Positions 45,857 to 55,202 of a DNA stretch of 64,000 nt are shown piece after piece. The position numbers and the translations under genes are program-made. The DNA comes from Microtetraspora malaysiensis (GTDB lineage Bacteria; Actinomycetota; Actinomycetes; Streptosporangiales; Streptosporangiaceae), in contig NZ_BBYJ01000009.1 in the NCBI RefSeq assembly GCF_001528665.1, positions 277,846 through 341,845 on the forward strand. The letters run 5' to 3'. Numbering within the stretch: position 1 is the stretch's first letter; every line of letters starts with the position of its first letter. The notes below the pieces were generated by a model. The model had not been told where the DNA came from. It was given only the letters and a program-made list of their open reading frames with translations, and did not search any database.

Positions 45857-46622
45857 GACGGCACCCCGGCCGGCCGCCCGTTGACGCATCCGCACGGGCA
45901 ACACTTGTCGAATCGCTCGCCGCGCTCGCTCATGTGGAGACTCGCTTCTCCTCGGGCACCGGTGCCCTGACCCCGGATATCGGTGTGATTGATGAGGTAG
46001 TACATCGTGTCTGGCCACGCGTGTCCATACATGTCCGTGAGAAAAACGGCACCTCCTCGTTACCCACTGGTATCGGATTGTTCCCGCATTAGCGGTAAAT
46101 AGCCAGGTATATGCCGAGAATCGACAGATTTCGGTTACTTAGAGAAAGGCCGAACTGTCGTTTCCGGCGGCCCGGGGGCGGGGAAACGGTCGCGCACCTT
46201 TCCTCGGTCGCCGCTCGTATCACCCCTCCCTCCCGCCACACATGTCCCCTTTGTGCCGCTTTCCGGTTCGACTGCTTCGTATGCGAGGCGTGAGCGACTC
46301 CGCGAGGGGCGCGGCGGTGTCTGGACTGAGGAGCGAGTGGGGAGCGAGGAGCGAGCGACTCCGAGCGACGAGGGAAGACATCGACTGAAGGCGCCCCGAG
46401 CCCGCGCGAGCGAAGCGAGCGCAAATAGACACAGCGCCGGGGCGAAAGGTCGGATGATCGGCGCTACTCCACCGGTCAAGCGGCATATGTAACGAATTTG
46501 CAGAAACTTTCTGCAACGGGTTTCATGTCCGTTCACATCGCTGTTACGTTCCGGCGTACACCCGGCGTGCCGGCTTCCCCACCGTGACGCCGTTCCCCCC
46601 TGAGCCATGAGGAGTGCACAAC
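45857..46622. promoter_or_regulatory. 766-bp divergent control region before malE
   Basis: No convincing gene is present. The stretch 46270-46400 is a low-complexity GAGCGA/GAGGAGCG-rich region. The AT-rich parts near 46081-46120 and 46480-46520 are the best promoter candidates. The only clear operator is the inverted repeat at 46498-46516. Confidence 0.5.
46498..46516. promoter_or_regulatory. Perfect inverted repeat, probable MalR-type operator
   Basis: TTGCAGAAACTTTCTGCAA is a 9-1-9 perfect palindrome 107 bases upstream of malE. LacI-family regulators of maltose-type operons in actinomycetes bind TTGCA-containing words, and such a regulator is encoded five genes downstream (51462-52484). 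Confidence 0.7.
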
Positions 46623-47912
46623 ATGCGGCGAGTCATCTCGGCCGCGGCGGCTGCCGCGGCCCTCGCTCTCGCGGTGTCCGCCTGCGGGAGCAGCGACTCC
46701 GGCGACGCGGCGCCCGCCACGTCCGCCGTCGCCGACCCCGCGCAGATCAGTGGAGAGATCACCTGGTGGGACACCACCCGCCCGGACAGTGAGGGCCCGA
46801 CCTTCCAGAAGCTCATCAAGGAGTTCGAGGCCGCGTACCCGAAGATCAAGGTCAAGTACGTCAACGTCCCGTCGGACCAGGCGCAGGGTCAGTTCCAGAC
46901 CGCGGCGCAGTCGGGCACCGGGGCTCCTGACGTGATCCGTTCCGAGGTCGCGTGGACCTCGCAGTTCGCGTCCCTCGGTTACCTGCAGCCGCTGGACGGC
47001 ACGCGCGCGGTGGACAACGAGAGCGACTACCTGGCCGGCCCGCTGAGCAGCACCAAGTACAACGACAAGACGTACGCGGTCCCGCAGGTCACCGACACCC
47101 TGGCGTTGCTGTACAACAAGCGGATCCTCAAGGAGGCGGGGTACGAGGAGGCGCCCAAGACGCTCGAGGAGCTGAAGAAGGTCGCCCTCGACGTCAAGGC
47201 CAAGACCGGGGCGAACGGCCTGGCGCTGAACGTGGACTCCTATTTCCTGCTGCCGTTCATCTACGGCGAGGGCGGCGACCTGCTCGACGTGCCGAACAAG
47301 AAGATCGTCGTCAACTCTCCGGAGAACGCGAAGGCGATGGCGGACGTCACCGACCTGGTCGCCTCGGGGGCGGCGGCCAAGCCCGCGCTTCAGGACAGCT
47401 ATGCGAACGCGATGACCGCGCTGAAGGACGGCAAGGCCGCGATGATCTACAACGGTCCGTGGGCGCTGTCGGAGGTCTACCAGGGCAAGGAGTTCAAGGA
47501 CAAGACCAACCTCGGCATCGCGCCGGTCCCGGCCGGATCGGTCAAGGCGGGCGCGCCGACCGGCGGCTGGAACCTGGCGATCTACGCCGGCTCCAAGAAC
47601 ATCGACGCGTCGTACGAGTTCGTGCGCTTCATGAGCTCGGCCTCCTCCCTCGCCACCGTCTCCGGCGATCTCGGCCTGCTGCCCACCCGGGCGTCGAGCT
47701 TCCAGGACCCGAAGGTGCAGGCCAATCCCGACGTGGCGGTCTTCAAGCCGATCCTCGACACCGCGGTCGGCCGTCCCTGGATCCCGGAGGGCGGCCAGCT
47801 CTTCCAGCCGCTCCTCGAGGGCTACCAGGCGCTGCTCGCCGGCACCAAGCCGGAGGACATGCTCAAGCAGGTCGACGAGCAGTACCACGGCATCATGAAG
47901 GACTGGAGCTGA
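46623..47912 (+). CDS. malE: Maltose/alpha-glucoside-binding lipoprotein
   Basis: A 429-residue family 1 solute-binding protein. The signal peptide ends with the lipobox AVSAC, so Cys20 or so is the anchoring residue. The mature protein has the MalE pattern ITWWDTTRPDSEGPTFQKLI, APDVIRSEVAWTSQFASLGYL, TGGWNLAIYAGSKN. ATG 46623 is preferred over the GTG at 46614 because GAGGA lies 12 bases before it. It is the first gene of a six-gene rightward group with permeases, alpha-glucosidase, LacI regulator and PfkB kinase. Confidence 0.9.
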   Translation: MRRVISAAAAAAALALAVSACGSSDSGDAAPATSAVADPAQISGEITWWDTTRPDSEGPTFQKLIKEFEAAYPKIKVKYVNVPSDQAQGQFQTAAQSGTGAPDVIRSEVAWTSQFASLGYLQPLDGTRAVDNESDYLAGPLSSTKYNDKTYAVPQVTDTLALLYNKRILKEAGYEEAPKTLEELKKVALDVKAKTGANGLALNVDSYFLLPFIYGEGGDLLDVPNKKIVVNSPENAKAMADVTDLVASGAAAKPALQDSYANAMTALKDGKAAMIYNGPWALSEVYQGKEFKDKTNLGIAPVPAGSVKAGAPTGGWNLAIYAGSKNIDASYEFVRFMSSASSLATVSGDLGLLPTRASSFQDPKVQANPDVAVFKPILDTAVGRPWIPEGGQLFQPLLEGYQALLAGTKPEDMLKQVDEQYHGIMKDWS

Positions 47913-47915
47913 CCT

Positions 47916-48932
47916 GTGGCCGCCTCGACCGGACCCGTCCCTGAGACGGCCGGGGGCCCGGACCGGGCGGAGGGCGCGGGACGCGCCCCCGCCCGGCGCG
48001 GGGCCGAGCCGGGCCGGATCCGCCTGGCCCTGACCCGGCACTGGTATGCCTGGGCGATGACCACCCCGGTGATCGTCGTCGTCGGCGTGCTGGTCGGCTG
48101 GCCGCTGGCCCGCGGCGTGTACCTGTCCCTGACCGACGCCACCGAGGCCAACGTCGGCCGCACCATCGGCGTCAACGTCATCCCGGCCACCTACAAGTTC
48201 GTCGGCCTGGACAACTACCTGTCCATCCTGTCCAGCGGGCTGTTCTGGGAGCGGCTCGGCTGGACCGTGGTGTGGACCGCCGTCTGCGTCGGCCTCCACT
48301 ACGGCATCGGCCTCGCCCTGGCGATGATGCTGCACCGCAAGGTCCGCGGCCGCTCCGTCTACCGCGTGCTGCTGATCCTGCCCTGGGCCATCCCCGGCTT
48401 CGTCTCCGCCTTCATCTGGCGCTACCTGTTCAACAGCGACTTCGGCGTCATCAACGCGATGCTCAAGGCGGCCGGCCTCGGCGCCGTCGGCTGGCTCGAC
48501 GACCCCTTCACCGCCAAGATCGCGGTCATCGCGGTCAACGTCTGGCTCGGCGTGCCGTTCATGATGGTCGCCCTGCTGGGCGGCCTGCAGTCCATCCCGG
48601 CCGAGCTGTACGAGGCGGCCGAAGTGGACGGCGCCACCCCCTGGCAGCGCTTCCGCCACATCACCGTCCCCGGGCTGCGCTCGGTGTCCAGCACCGTCGT
48701 GCTGCTCGGCACGATCTGGACGTTCAACATGTTCCCGATCATCTACCTCATCACCAAGGGCGGGCCGGGCCACTCCAGCGAGATCCTGGTGACCTACGCC
48801 TTCCGCGAGGCCTTCACCGGGGTGCGCGACTACTCCGGCTCGGCCACCTGGGGCGTGCTCATCCTCGCCCTGCTCGTCGTCCTGGCCACGGTCTACCGCC
48901 GCGCGCTGCGCCGGCAGGGGGAGGTCTGGTGA
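47916..48932 (+). CDS. malF: Maltose-type ABC transporter permease, MalF class
   Basis: A 338-residue permease with a Pro/Gly/Ala-rich cytoplasmic head of about 40 residues and six helices. The EAA loop is EAAEVDGATPWQRFRHITVP (about 231-250). GTG 47916 lies three bases after the malE stop; the stop overlaps malG by three bases. Confidence 0.92.
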   Translation: MAASTGPVPETAGGPDRAEGAGRAPARRGAEPGRIRLALTRHWYAWAMTTPVIVVVGVLVGWPLARGVYLSLTDATEANVGRTIGVNVIPATYKFVGLDNYLSILSSGLFWERLGWTVVWTAVCVGLHYGIGLALAMMLHRKVRGRSVYRVLLILPWAIPGFVSAFIWRYLFNSDFGVINAMLKAAGLGAVGWLDDPFTAKIAVIAVNVWLGVPFMMVALLGGLQSIPAELYEAAEVDGATPWQRFRHITVPGLRSVSSTVVLLGTIWTFNMFPIIYLITKGGPGHSSEILVTYAFREAFTGVRDYSGSATWGVLILALLVVLATVYRRALRRQGEVW

Positions 48933-49795
48933 GCACCGTCACGGCGACCCCGAAGGCACGCTCCCGCGGCGGACGCGGCCCCCTGGCGTCGATCCTTTTG
49001 CACGGCGCGCTGATCACGGCGTCGCTGATCTCGCTCTTCCCCGTGGTCTGGCTGGTGCTGACCTCGCTCAAGCCCCGCGACGGCTGGCTGTCGTCCGAGC
49101 TGGAGATCTTCAACCGGCCGTCCCTGGACAACTACGCCCGGGTGCTGGGCGAGACCGAGTTCCCGACCTGGCTGCTCAACTCGGTGCTGGCCGCCGCGCT
49201 CACCACCGTGCTCGGCGTGTTCGTCGCCTCCACCACCGGATACGCGATCAGCCGGTTCCGCTTCCCCGGCCACCGCGGCGTTATGTGGCTGCTTCTGGTC
49301 ACCCAGATGTTCCCCGTGGCCATCCTGATCGTGCCGCTGTACAACCTCATGGCCGGGCTCGGGCTGCTCAACCAGATCCCCGGCCTGGTCATCGCCTACC
49401 TCACCGTGGCCGTGCCGTTCTGCGCGTGGATGATGAAGAGCTACTTCGACACCATCCCGCGGGAAATCGACCAGGCGGGAATGGTGGACGGTTTGACGCC
49501 GTTTGGCACGTTTTGGCGGGTAGTGCTCCCGCTGGCCCGCCCGAGCCTGGCGGTGACCGCGTTCTACTCCTTCATGACCGCCTGGGGCGAGGTCGCCTAC
49601 GCCACGGTGTTCATGTCCCAGGAGGAGAAGCGCACCCTCGGCGTGGGCCTCCAGCAGTTCGTCGGGCAGCACTGGTCCGACTGGGGTCTGCTCACCGCCT
49701 CGGCCGTGCTGATCGCGATCCCCGCGGCGGCCGTCTTCCTACTCGTTCAACGGCATCTCGTAACCGGCCTCACCGCGGGTGCCACCAAGTCGTGA
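48929..49795 (+). CDS. malG: Maltose-type ABC transporter permease, MalG class
   Basis: A 288-residue permease with six helices; the EAA-like loop reads DQAGMVDGLTPFGTFWRVVLP. GTG 48929 overlaps the malF stop (GTGA). The C-terminal helix and VTGLTAGATKS tail match MalG proteins, whose C-terminus reaches into the ATPase dimer. Confidence 0.92.
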   Translation: MSTVTATPKARSRGGRGPLASILLHGALITASLISLFPVVWLVLTSLKPRDGWLSSELEIFNRPSLDNYARVLGETEFPTWLLNSVLAAALTTVLGVFVASTTGYAISRFRFPGHRGVMWLLLVTQMFPVAILIVPLYNLMAGLGLLNQIPGLVIAYLTVAVPFCAWMMKSYFDTIPREIDQAGMVDGLTPFGTFWRVVLPLARPSLAVTAFYSFMTAWGEVAYATVFMSQEEKRTLGVGLQQFVGQHWSDWGLLTASAVLIAIPAAAVFLLVQRHLVTGLTAGATKS

Positions 49796-49825
49796 TCGCA
49801 TGATTCGCAAGATCGGGGGAACCCA

Positions 49826-51451
49826 ATGACCGAGCTCGTCGAGGACGCCGCCGTGGCGGACACCGCCACCCGCTGGTGGCGCGACGCCGTGATCTACCAG
49901 GTGTATGTCCGCAGTTTCGCGGACGGCAACGGCGACGGCGTCGGCGACCTGCTCGGCGTGCGCAGCCGGCTGCGCTACCTGGCGGAGCTGGGTGTGGACG
50001 CCATCTGGCTCACGCCGTTCTTCACCTCGCCGATGGCCGACTTCGGGTACGACGTGGCCGACTACCGCGACGTGGACCCGATCTTCGGCTCGCTCGCTGA
50101 CGCCAAGGCCCTGCTCGACGACGCGCACCGCCACGGTCTGAAGGTGATCGTGGACGTGGTGCCGAACCACACCTCCGACCGGCACGCCTGGTTCCAGGAG
50201 GCGCTGGCCGCGGGACCGGGCAGCCCCGAGCGTGAGCGCTACATTTTCCGCGAGGGACGCGGCCCGCGCGGCGAGCTGCCGCCCAACGACTGGGAGTCCA
50301 TCTTCGGCGGCCCGGCCTGGACCCGGCTGCCCGACGGGCAGTGGTACCTCCACCTGTTCGCCCCCGAGCAGCCCGACCTGAACTGGGAGCACCCCGAGGT
50401 CCACGCCGAGTTCGCCGACATCCTCCGCTTCTGGCTCGACCTCGGCGTGGACGGCTTCCGCGTCGACGTCGCCCACGGCATGGTCAAGGCCGACGGCCTG
50501 CCCGACGTCGGCCACAGCGACCAGGTGCGGCTGATCGGCACGGACATCGTCCCGTTCTTCGACCAGGACGGCGTCCACGAGATCCACCGCGCCTGGCGCC
50601 GGATCCTCGACTCCTACGAAGGGGAGCGGATCGGCGTCGCCGAGGCGTGGGCGCCCTCGCCGGAGCGGCTGGCCAACTACGTCCGGCCGGACGAGCTGCA
50701 CCAGGCGTTCAACTTCCACTTCCTGACCACGCCGTGGGACGCGGCCGCGTTCCGCGAGGTGATCGCGGTCTCGCTGGAGACCGTGACGCTCGTCGGCGCG
50801 CCCTCCACCTGGGTGCTGTCCAACCACGACGTGAAGCGGCACGTCACCCGGTACGGCGGGGGCGAGATCGGGCTGCGCCGGGCGCGGGCGGCCACCCTGC
50901 TCATGCTCGCGCTGCCCGGTTCGGCCTACCTCTACCAGGGCGAGGAGCTCGGCCTGCCCGAGGTGCTCGACCTGCCCGAGGAGTACCTCCAGGACCCGCA
51001 GCGGCTGCGCGACCCCGACAGCGGCCGGGACGGCTGCCGCGTGCCCATGCCGTGGACGGCCACCGACGAGCCGCCCTTCGGCTTCGCCCCTCCCGGCATC
51101 TACGAGAGCTGGCTGCCGGTGCCCCCGGACTGGCGCGGCCTGAGCGTCGAGGCCCAGCTCCGGGACACGGCGTCCACGCTCAGCCTGTACCGGTCCGCGC
51201 TGCGGATCCGGCGGGAGCACCCGGCGCTCGGCGACGGCGCGATCTCCTGGCTGGACTCCCCGGTCGGCACCCTCGCCTTCACCCGCGGCGGCTTCGCCTG
51301 TCTGATGAACATGACCGCGGAGTGGGTCGAGGTGGAGCGTCCCCGCGGCGCGGCCGGGCCGCTCCTCGCGAGCGCCGACCCCGTGAACTCCGGCGAACGC
51401 GTCCTGCTGGCCCCCGACTCCACCACGTGGTGGACCCTCGAAAATGTCTAA
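49826..51451 (+). CDS. aglA: GH13 alpha-glucosidase
   Basis: A 541-residue cytoplasmic GH13 enzyme of the oligo-1,6-/alpha-glucosidase type that releases glucose from imported malto-oligosaccharides. The four conserved regions are DVVPNHTS, GFRVDVAH (nucleophile Asp at about 213), the acid in GVAEAWAPS, and LSNHDVKRH. No signal peptide. ATG 49826 follows GGGGGAACCC. It sits 30 bp after malG and its end lies within 10 bp of the LacI gene. Confidence 0.93.
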   Translation: MTELVEDAAVADTATRWWRDAVIYQVYVRSFADGNGDGVGDLLGVRSRLRYLAELGVDAIWLTPFFTSPMADFGYDVADYRDVDPIFGSLADAKALLDDAHRHGLKVIVDVVPNHTSDRHAWFQEALAAGPGSPERERYIFREGRGPRGELPPNDWESIFGGPAWTRLPDGQWYLHLFAPEQPDLNWEHPEVHAEFADILRFWLDLGVDGFRVDVAHGMVKADGLPDVGHSDQVRLIGTDIVPFFDQDGVHEIHRAWRRILDSYEGERIGVAEAWAPSPERLANYVRPDELHQAFNFHFLTTPWDAAAFREVIAVSLETVTLVGAPSTWVLSNHDVKRHVTRYGGGEIGLRRARAATLLMLALPGSAYLYQGEELGLPEVLDLPEEYLQDPQRLRDPDSGRDGCRVPMPWTATDEPPFGFAPPGIYESWLPVPPDWRGLSVEAQLRDTASTLSLYRSALRIRREHPALGDGAISWLDSPVGTLAFTRGGFACLMNMTAEWVEVERPRGAAGPLLASADPVNSGERVLLAPDSTTWWTLENV

Positions 51452-51461
51452 AGTTGTGCCC

Positions 51462-52484
51462 ATGACCAACGCGCGGCTCGCCGACATCGCGGCTCAGGCA
51501 GGTGTCAGCGAAGCGACGGTGAGCCGGGTGCTCAACGGCAAGGCGGGGGTCGCCTCGGCGACCCGGCAGGCCGTGCTCACCGCGCTCGACCTGGTGGGGT
51601 ACGAGCGCCCGCAGCGGCTGCGCCAGCGCAGCAACGGTCTGATCGGCCTGGTGGTCCCCGAGTTGGGCAACCCGATCTTCCCCGCGTTCGCGCAGGCGGT
51701 GGAGAAGGCCCTGACCCAGCACGGGTACACCCCGATCCTGTGCACGCAGGAGCCCGGCGGCGCCCCCGAGGACGAGTTCACCGAGATGCTGCTCGACCGG
51801 GGCGTCTCGGGCATCGTGTTCGTCTCCGGGCTGCACGCCGACACCACCGCCCGGATGGACCGGTACAGCCGGCTCACCGACCGCGGCCTGCCGATCGTGC
51901 TCGTGGACGGCTACAACGAGGGCATCGACGCCCCGTTCATCTCGCCGGACGACCGGCTCGCCGCCCGCCTGGCCGTCCGGCACCTGGTCGATCTCGGGCA
52001 CGAGCGCATCGGGCTCGCGCTCGGCCAGCGGCGCTTCGTCCCGGTGATCCGCAAGATCGAGGGGTTCCGCCAGGCGATGGCGCAGCTTCTCGGGCTCGGC
52101 GACGTGGACGACCTGATCCAGCACTCGCTGTTCTCCGTCGAGGGCGGGCAGGCCGCCGCGTCCGCGCTGATCGAGCGCGGCTGCACCGGCATCGTCTGCG
52201 CGAGCGACCTGATGGCCCTCGGCGCGATCCGCGCCGCGCGCGAGCGTGGCCTGACCGTGCCGGCGGACGTCTCGGTGGTCGGGTTCGACGACTCGCCGCT
52301 GATGGCGTTCACCGACCCGCCCCTCACCACGGTGCGCAAGCCGATCGGCGCGATGGCCTCCGCCGCCGTCGAGACCCTGCTCGAGGAGATCGGCGGCACG
52401 CCCGCCAAGCACCTGGAGCTCGTCTTCCGGCCCGAGCTCGTCGTGCGCGGCTCCACCAGCTCGGGCCCCCTGGTCAACCGCTGA
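51462..52484 (+). CDS. malR: LacI-family regulator, MalR-like
   Basis: A 340-residue LacI regulator: helix-turn-helix RLADIAAQAGVSEATVSRVL, a hinge helix, and a sugar-sensing domain (LIGLVVPELGNPIFP, GFDDSPLMAFTDPPLTTVRKP). The start at ATG 51462 gives the usual MTNARLADIAA beginning; an ATG at 51444 overlapping the alpha-glucosidase stop is also possible. It probably represses malEFG-aglA from the palindrome at 46498-46516 and responds to maltose or its derivatives. Its recognition helix differs from that of CebR, so the two systems should be separate. Confidence 0.85.
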   Translation: MTNARLADIAAQAGVSEATVSRVLNGKAGVASATRQAVLTALDLVGYERPQRLRQRSNGLIGLVVPELGNPIFPAFAQAVEKALTQHGYTPILCTQEPGGAPEDEFTEMLLDRGVSGIVFVSGLHADTTARMDRYSRLTDRGLPIVLVDGYNEGIDAPFISPDDRLAARLAVRHLVDLGHERIGLALGQRRFVPVIRKIEGFRQAMAQLLGLGDVDDLIQHSLFSVEGGQAAASALIERGCTGIVCASDLMALGAIRAARERGLTVPADVSVVGFDDSPLMAFTDPPLTTVRKPIGAMASAAVETLLEEIGGTPAKHLELVFRPELVVRGSTSSGPLVNR

Positions 52485-52518
52485 CCCGCGCCACGGCGCG
52501 GCGTACCCCGGAGGTCAT

Positions 52519-53454
52519 GTGACAACGATCCGGCACGACGTGGTCGTGCTCGGCGGCACCGGCGTGGACACCACCGTCTACGTGCCCGAGCTGCCCCTGC
52601 CGTACCGGGACACCTACCACGTGCCGCCGGTGCTCGACCGGATCGGCAACACGGGCTCCGGCGTCGCCCTCGGATGCCGGGCGCTCGGGCTGCGGGTGAC
52701 GCTGGTGGACCTGATCGGCGCGGACCCGCAGGGCCGGCTGGTCCGCGACCACCTCACCGCCCGCGGCGTCGACCTCGCCTGGGCGCCGTCCCGCGCGGGC
52801 ACGATCCGCAGCGTCCTGCTGGTCACGCCGGACGGCCGCCGCCTCTCGCTGCACGACCCGCGTGCGACGCCGGGGGAGCGGCTGCCCCGCGACCTCTATT
52901 TGCCCGCCGTACGCGCGGCCCGGCACGTCCACGTCTCCATCGTCGGCTCCTGCCGGCACGTCTTCCCCGACATCCCGGACGGCGTGACCACCTCCACCGA
53001 CCTGCACGACTGGGACGGGACGAACCCCCACCACGAGGACTTCGCGTACGCCTCGGACGTGGTCTTCATGTCGGCGGCGGCGCTCGGCGACCGCAGGGAC
53101 GCGGTCATGCGGGCCATCATGAGCCGGGGGCGGGCCTCACTCGTCGTCTGCACGGACGGCGCCGACGGCTGCCACGTCCTCGCGGCGGAGTGGGACGGCG
53201 TCCGGCACTTCCCGGCGCAGCCGCTGCCCGGGCCCGCGGCCGACAGCAACGGCGCGGGCGACGCGTTCGTCTCCGGCGTGCTCTACGGCCGCCTGCGCGG
53301 CCTCCCCCTGGAGGAGTGCGTACGGCTCGGCGCCCTCGCCGGGGCGCACGCCTGCACCGCCGCCGGCACCCACGAGGACCCGATCACCCTCGCCGCGCTC
53401 CTGGAGCGGGCAGGGGAGGGCGGGCAGAAGAGTGGGCTCGTGACCAACGGGTGA
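52519..53454 (+). CDS. PfkB-family carbohydrate kinase
   Basis: A 311-residue ribokinase-type kinase: N-terminal LGGTGVDTTVYVPELPLPY, substrate-closing GNTGSGVALG, and the C-terminal catalytic motif ADSNGAGDAFVSG with the base Asp. ATP-dependent phosphorylation of a sugar or nucleoside is expected; the substrate is not readable. GTG 52519 lies 34 bp after the LacI gene. It ends at a strong hairpin that closes the rightward group. Confidence 0.88.
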   Translation: MTTIRHDVVVLGGTGVDTTVYVPELPLPYRDTYHVPPVLDRIGNTGSGVALGCRALGLRVTLVDLIGADPQGRLVRDHLTARGVDLAWAPSRAGTIRSVLLVTPDGRRLSLHDPRATPGERLPRDLYLPAVRAARHVHVSIVGSCRHVFPDIPDGVTTSTDLHDWDGTNPHHEDFAYASDVVFMSAAALGDRRDAVMRAIMSRGRASLVVCTDGADGCHVLAAEWDGVRHFPAQPLPGPAADSNGAGDAFVSGVLYGRLRGLPLEECVRLGALAGAHACTAAGTHEDPITLAALLERAGEGGQKSGLVTNG

Positions 53455-53469
53455 GGAGGTCACGAGCCC
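53434..53469. terminator. Strong hairpin at the end of the PfkB gene
   Basis: GGGCTCGTGACC (53434-53445) and GGTCACGAGCCC (53458-53469) pair perfectly over 12 bases; the kinase stop codon is in the loop. GGGTTT follows. It separates the rightward kinase gene from the leftward eda gene. Confidence 0.75.
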
Positions 53470-53569
53470 GGGTTTCCATGAACGTGTTCACCGGGTTTCG
53501 GTCACGAACATGGCCGTCAGCTTCGCCGAGGGAGGATGGCTCTGCTGACGAGGTTCTGGGGCCGCTCGG

Positions 53570-54181
53570 TCAGCGCAGCGCGGACGCCTCGAGAGCGAGC
53601 TTCTCGATATGGCCGTAGTCCCCGGCCGCCAGCGCGTCGGCCGGGGTGAGCCAGGTGCCGCCGACGCACCCGACGTTCGGCAGCGCGAGGTAGGCGGGCG
53701 CGGTCGCCGGCTTGATCCCGCCGGTGGGGCAGAAGCGCACGTCGGCGAGTGGGCCGGACAGCGCCTTGAGGTAGGGGACGCCGCCCGCGACCTCGGCCGG
53801 GAAGAACTTCATCTCCGTGATGCCGCGCTCGCGGACCGCCATGGCCTCCGACGCGGTGGCCACGCCGGGCAGGAACGGCACGCCGCCGTCGACCAGGGCG
53901 TCCAGGAGCGACGGGGTGGTGCCGGGAGAGACGAGGAAGCGCGAGCCGGCCGCGACCGCCGCCGCGATGTCGCCCGCCGAGCGCACCGTGCCCGCGCCGA
54001 CCACCGCGTCCGGCACCTCGTCCGCGATCCGCCGGATCGCGTCGAGCGCGGCGTCCGTGCGCAGGGTGACCTCGATGACCGGAAGCCCACCCGCGACGAG
54101 CGCGCGGGCCAGCGGTACCGCGGCCGCGGCGTCGTCCACGACGACGACCGGCACGACGGGCGCAAGATCGAGCAGACTCAT
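53570..54181 (-). CDS. eda: KDPG aldolase (2-keto-3-deoxy-6-phosphogluconate aldolase)
   Basis: A 203-residue class I aldolase that cleaves KDPG to pyruvate and glyceraldehyde-3-phosphate, the last Entner-Doudoroff step. Seen: IEVTLRTDAALDAI with the catalytic Glu, GAGTVRSAGDI, SPGTTPSLLDA, and the Schiff-base Lys in MKFFPAEVAGG; FCPTGGIKPA follows. ATG 54181 is the clear start. It is the last gene of the leftward zwf-edd-glk-eda group, 43 bp after glk. Confidence 0.95.
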   Translation of the reverse strand: MSLLDLAPVVPVVVVDDAAAAVPLARALVAGGLPVIEVTLRTDAALDAIRRIADEVPDAVVGAGTVRSAGDIAAAVAAGSRFLVSPGTTPSLLDALVDGGVPFLPGVATASEAMAVRERGITEMKFFPAEVAGGVPYLKALSGPLADVRFCPTGGIKPATAPAYLALPNVGCVGGTWLTPADALAAGDYGHIEKLALEASALR

Positions 54182-54224
54182 AGATTCCTCCAAGCGCGAA
54201 GGTAACATTCGCGCCGATACTCGG

Positions 54225-55202
54225 TCATACCAGCTCAACATTACTTGCCCTCTGGGCGAGCCAGGCGGCGGCACCGACCAGAGCGGGCTGCTCCGCCACG
54301 ATCAGCGACGTGGCGATCCCGGAGATGTAGCCGGACAGCGCGGGCACGGTCATCTCGAACCGCGCCCGGAACGTGCTCGCCCTGGCCCGTTCGACGATGC
54401 GCGGCAGCACCCCGCCACCCAGGTAGACGCCGCCGCGCGCGCCCAGGGTCAGGGCCACGTTCCCGGCGAAGCCGCCGAGCAGCGCGAGGAAGACCTCCAC
54501 GGTCTCCACCGCGAGCGGGTCGTCCGACGCGACGATCTCGGACGCGGTCACCGCCTCCGGCGCGACGCCGCGCACCATCGACAGCCCGCGATGGAGCCGG
54601 GGCAGCCCGGTGCCGGACAGCAGGTGCTCGGAGTCCACGTACGGCACGCCGTCCGCGCGCAGCGCCCGCACGATGTCGATCTCCAGGTCGGTGATGGCCG
54701 GAACGGCGGTGTGGCCGCCCTCCCCGGGCACGGCGATCCATCCGGACTCGGCGGGGACCAGCCCGGCCACCCCGAGCCCGGTCCCCGGCCCCAGCACCGC
54801 GCGCACCTTGCGCACCGTCCCGTCCGTCGGCTCGGGCCCGCCGAGGGACGTCAGGTCGTCCGCGCCCAGGTGCGGCAGCGAGATCGCCAGGGCCTCGAAG
54901 TCGTTGAGCAGCTCCACGTACGGGATGCCCAGCGCGGACACCGACCCCGCCCAGTCCGCGTTGGTCAGCGCGTACCGGTCGTCCTGCACCGGCCCGGCGA
55001 TCGCCAGGCACGCCGCCTCCGGCCGCACTCCGCCCCCATGCCGATCGAGATAGGCGGCTACGGCATCCGGCAGGCTCGGGTGCTCCGCGACGCGCAGGAC
55101 GGCGACGCTCTCAAGCTCGCCCCCCGGCCGGGTCACCAGGCCGAAGCGCGCGTTCGTGCCGCCGACGTCGGCGACCAGCCACGGCGTCGCCGGGGCCGTC
55201 AT
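54225..55202 (-). CDS. glk: Glucokinase
   Basis: A 325-residue ATP-dependent glucokinase of the Glk family (not the ROK type common in actinomycetes). Seen: LVADVGGTNARFGLV, LTNADWAGSVSALG, ELLNDFEALAISLP (catalytic Asp), VLGPGTGLGVAGLVP, PGEGGHTAVPAI. It phosphorylates the glucose released by the alpha- and beta-glucosidases of this window. ATG 55202 overlaps the edd stop by one base (TGATG). The proteobacteria-like form fits a transferred Entner-Doudoroff block, but this is only suggestive. Confidence 0.93.
   Translation of the reverse strand: MTAPATPWLVADVGGTNARFGLVTRPGGELESVAVLRVAEHPSLPDAVAAYLDRHGGGVRPEAACLAIAGPVQDDRYALTNADWAGSVSALGIPYVELLNDFEALAISLPHLGADDLTSLGGPEPTDGTVRKVRAVLGPGTGLGVAGLVPAESGWIAVPGEGGHTAVPAITDLEIDIVRALRADGVPYVDSEHLLSGTGLPRLHRGLSMVRGVAPEAVTASEIVASDDPLAVETVEVFLALLGGFAGNVALTLGARGGVYLGGGVLPRIVERARASTFRARFEMTVPALSGYISGIATSLIVAEQPALVGAAAWLAQRASNVELV

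Noticed and set aside
46270..46440. Possible small gene or RNA in the GAGCGA-rich stretch before malE
   Set aside because: Low-complexity sequence, no ribosome site with a conserved frame, no stable characteristic fold visible.
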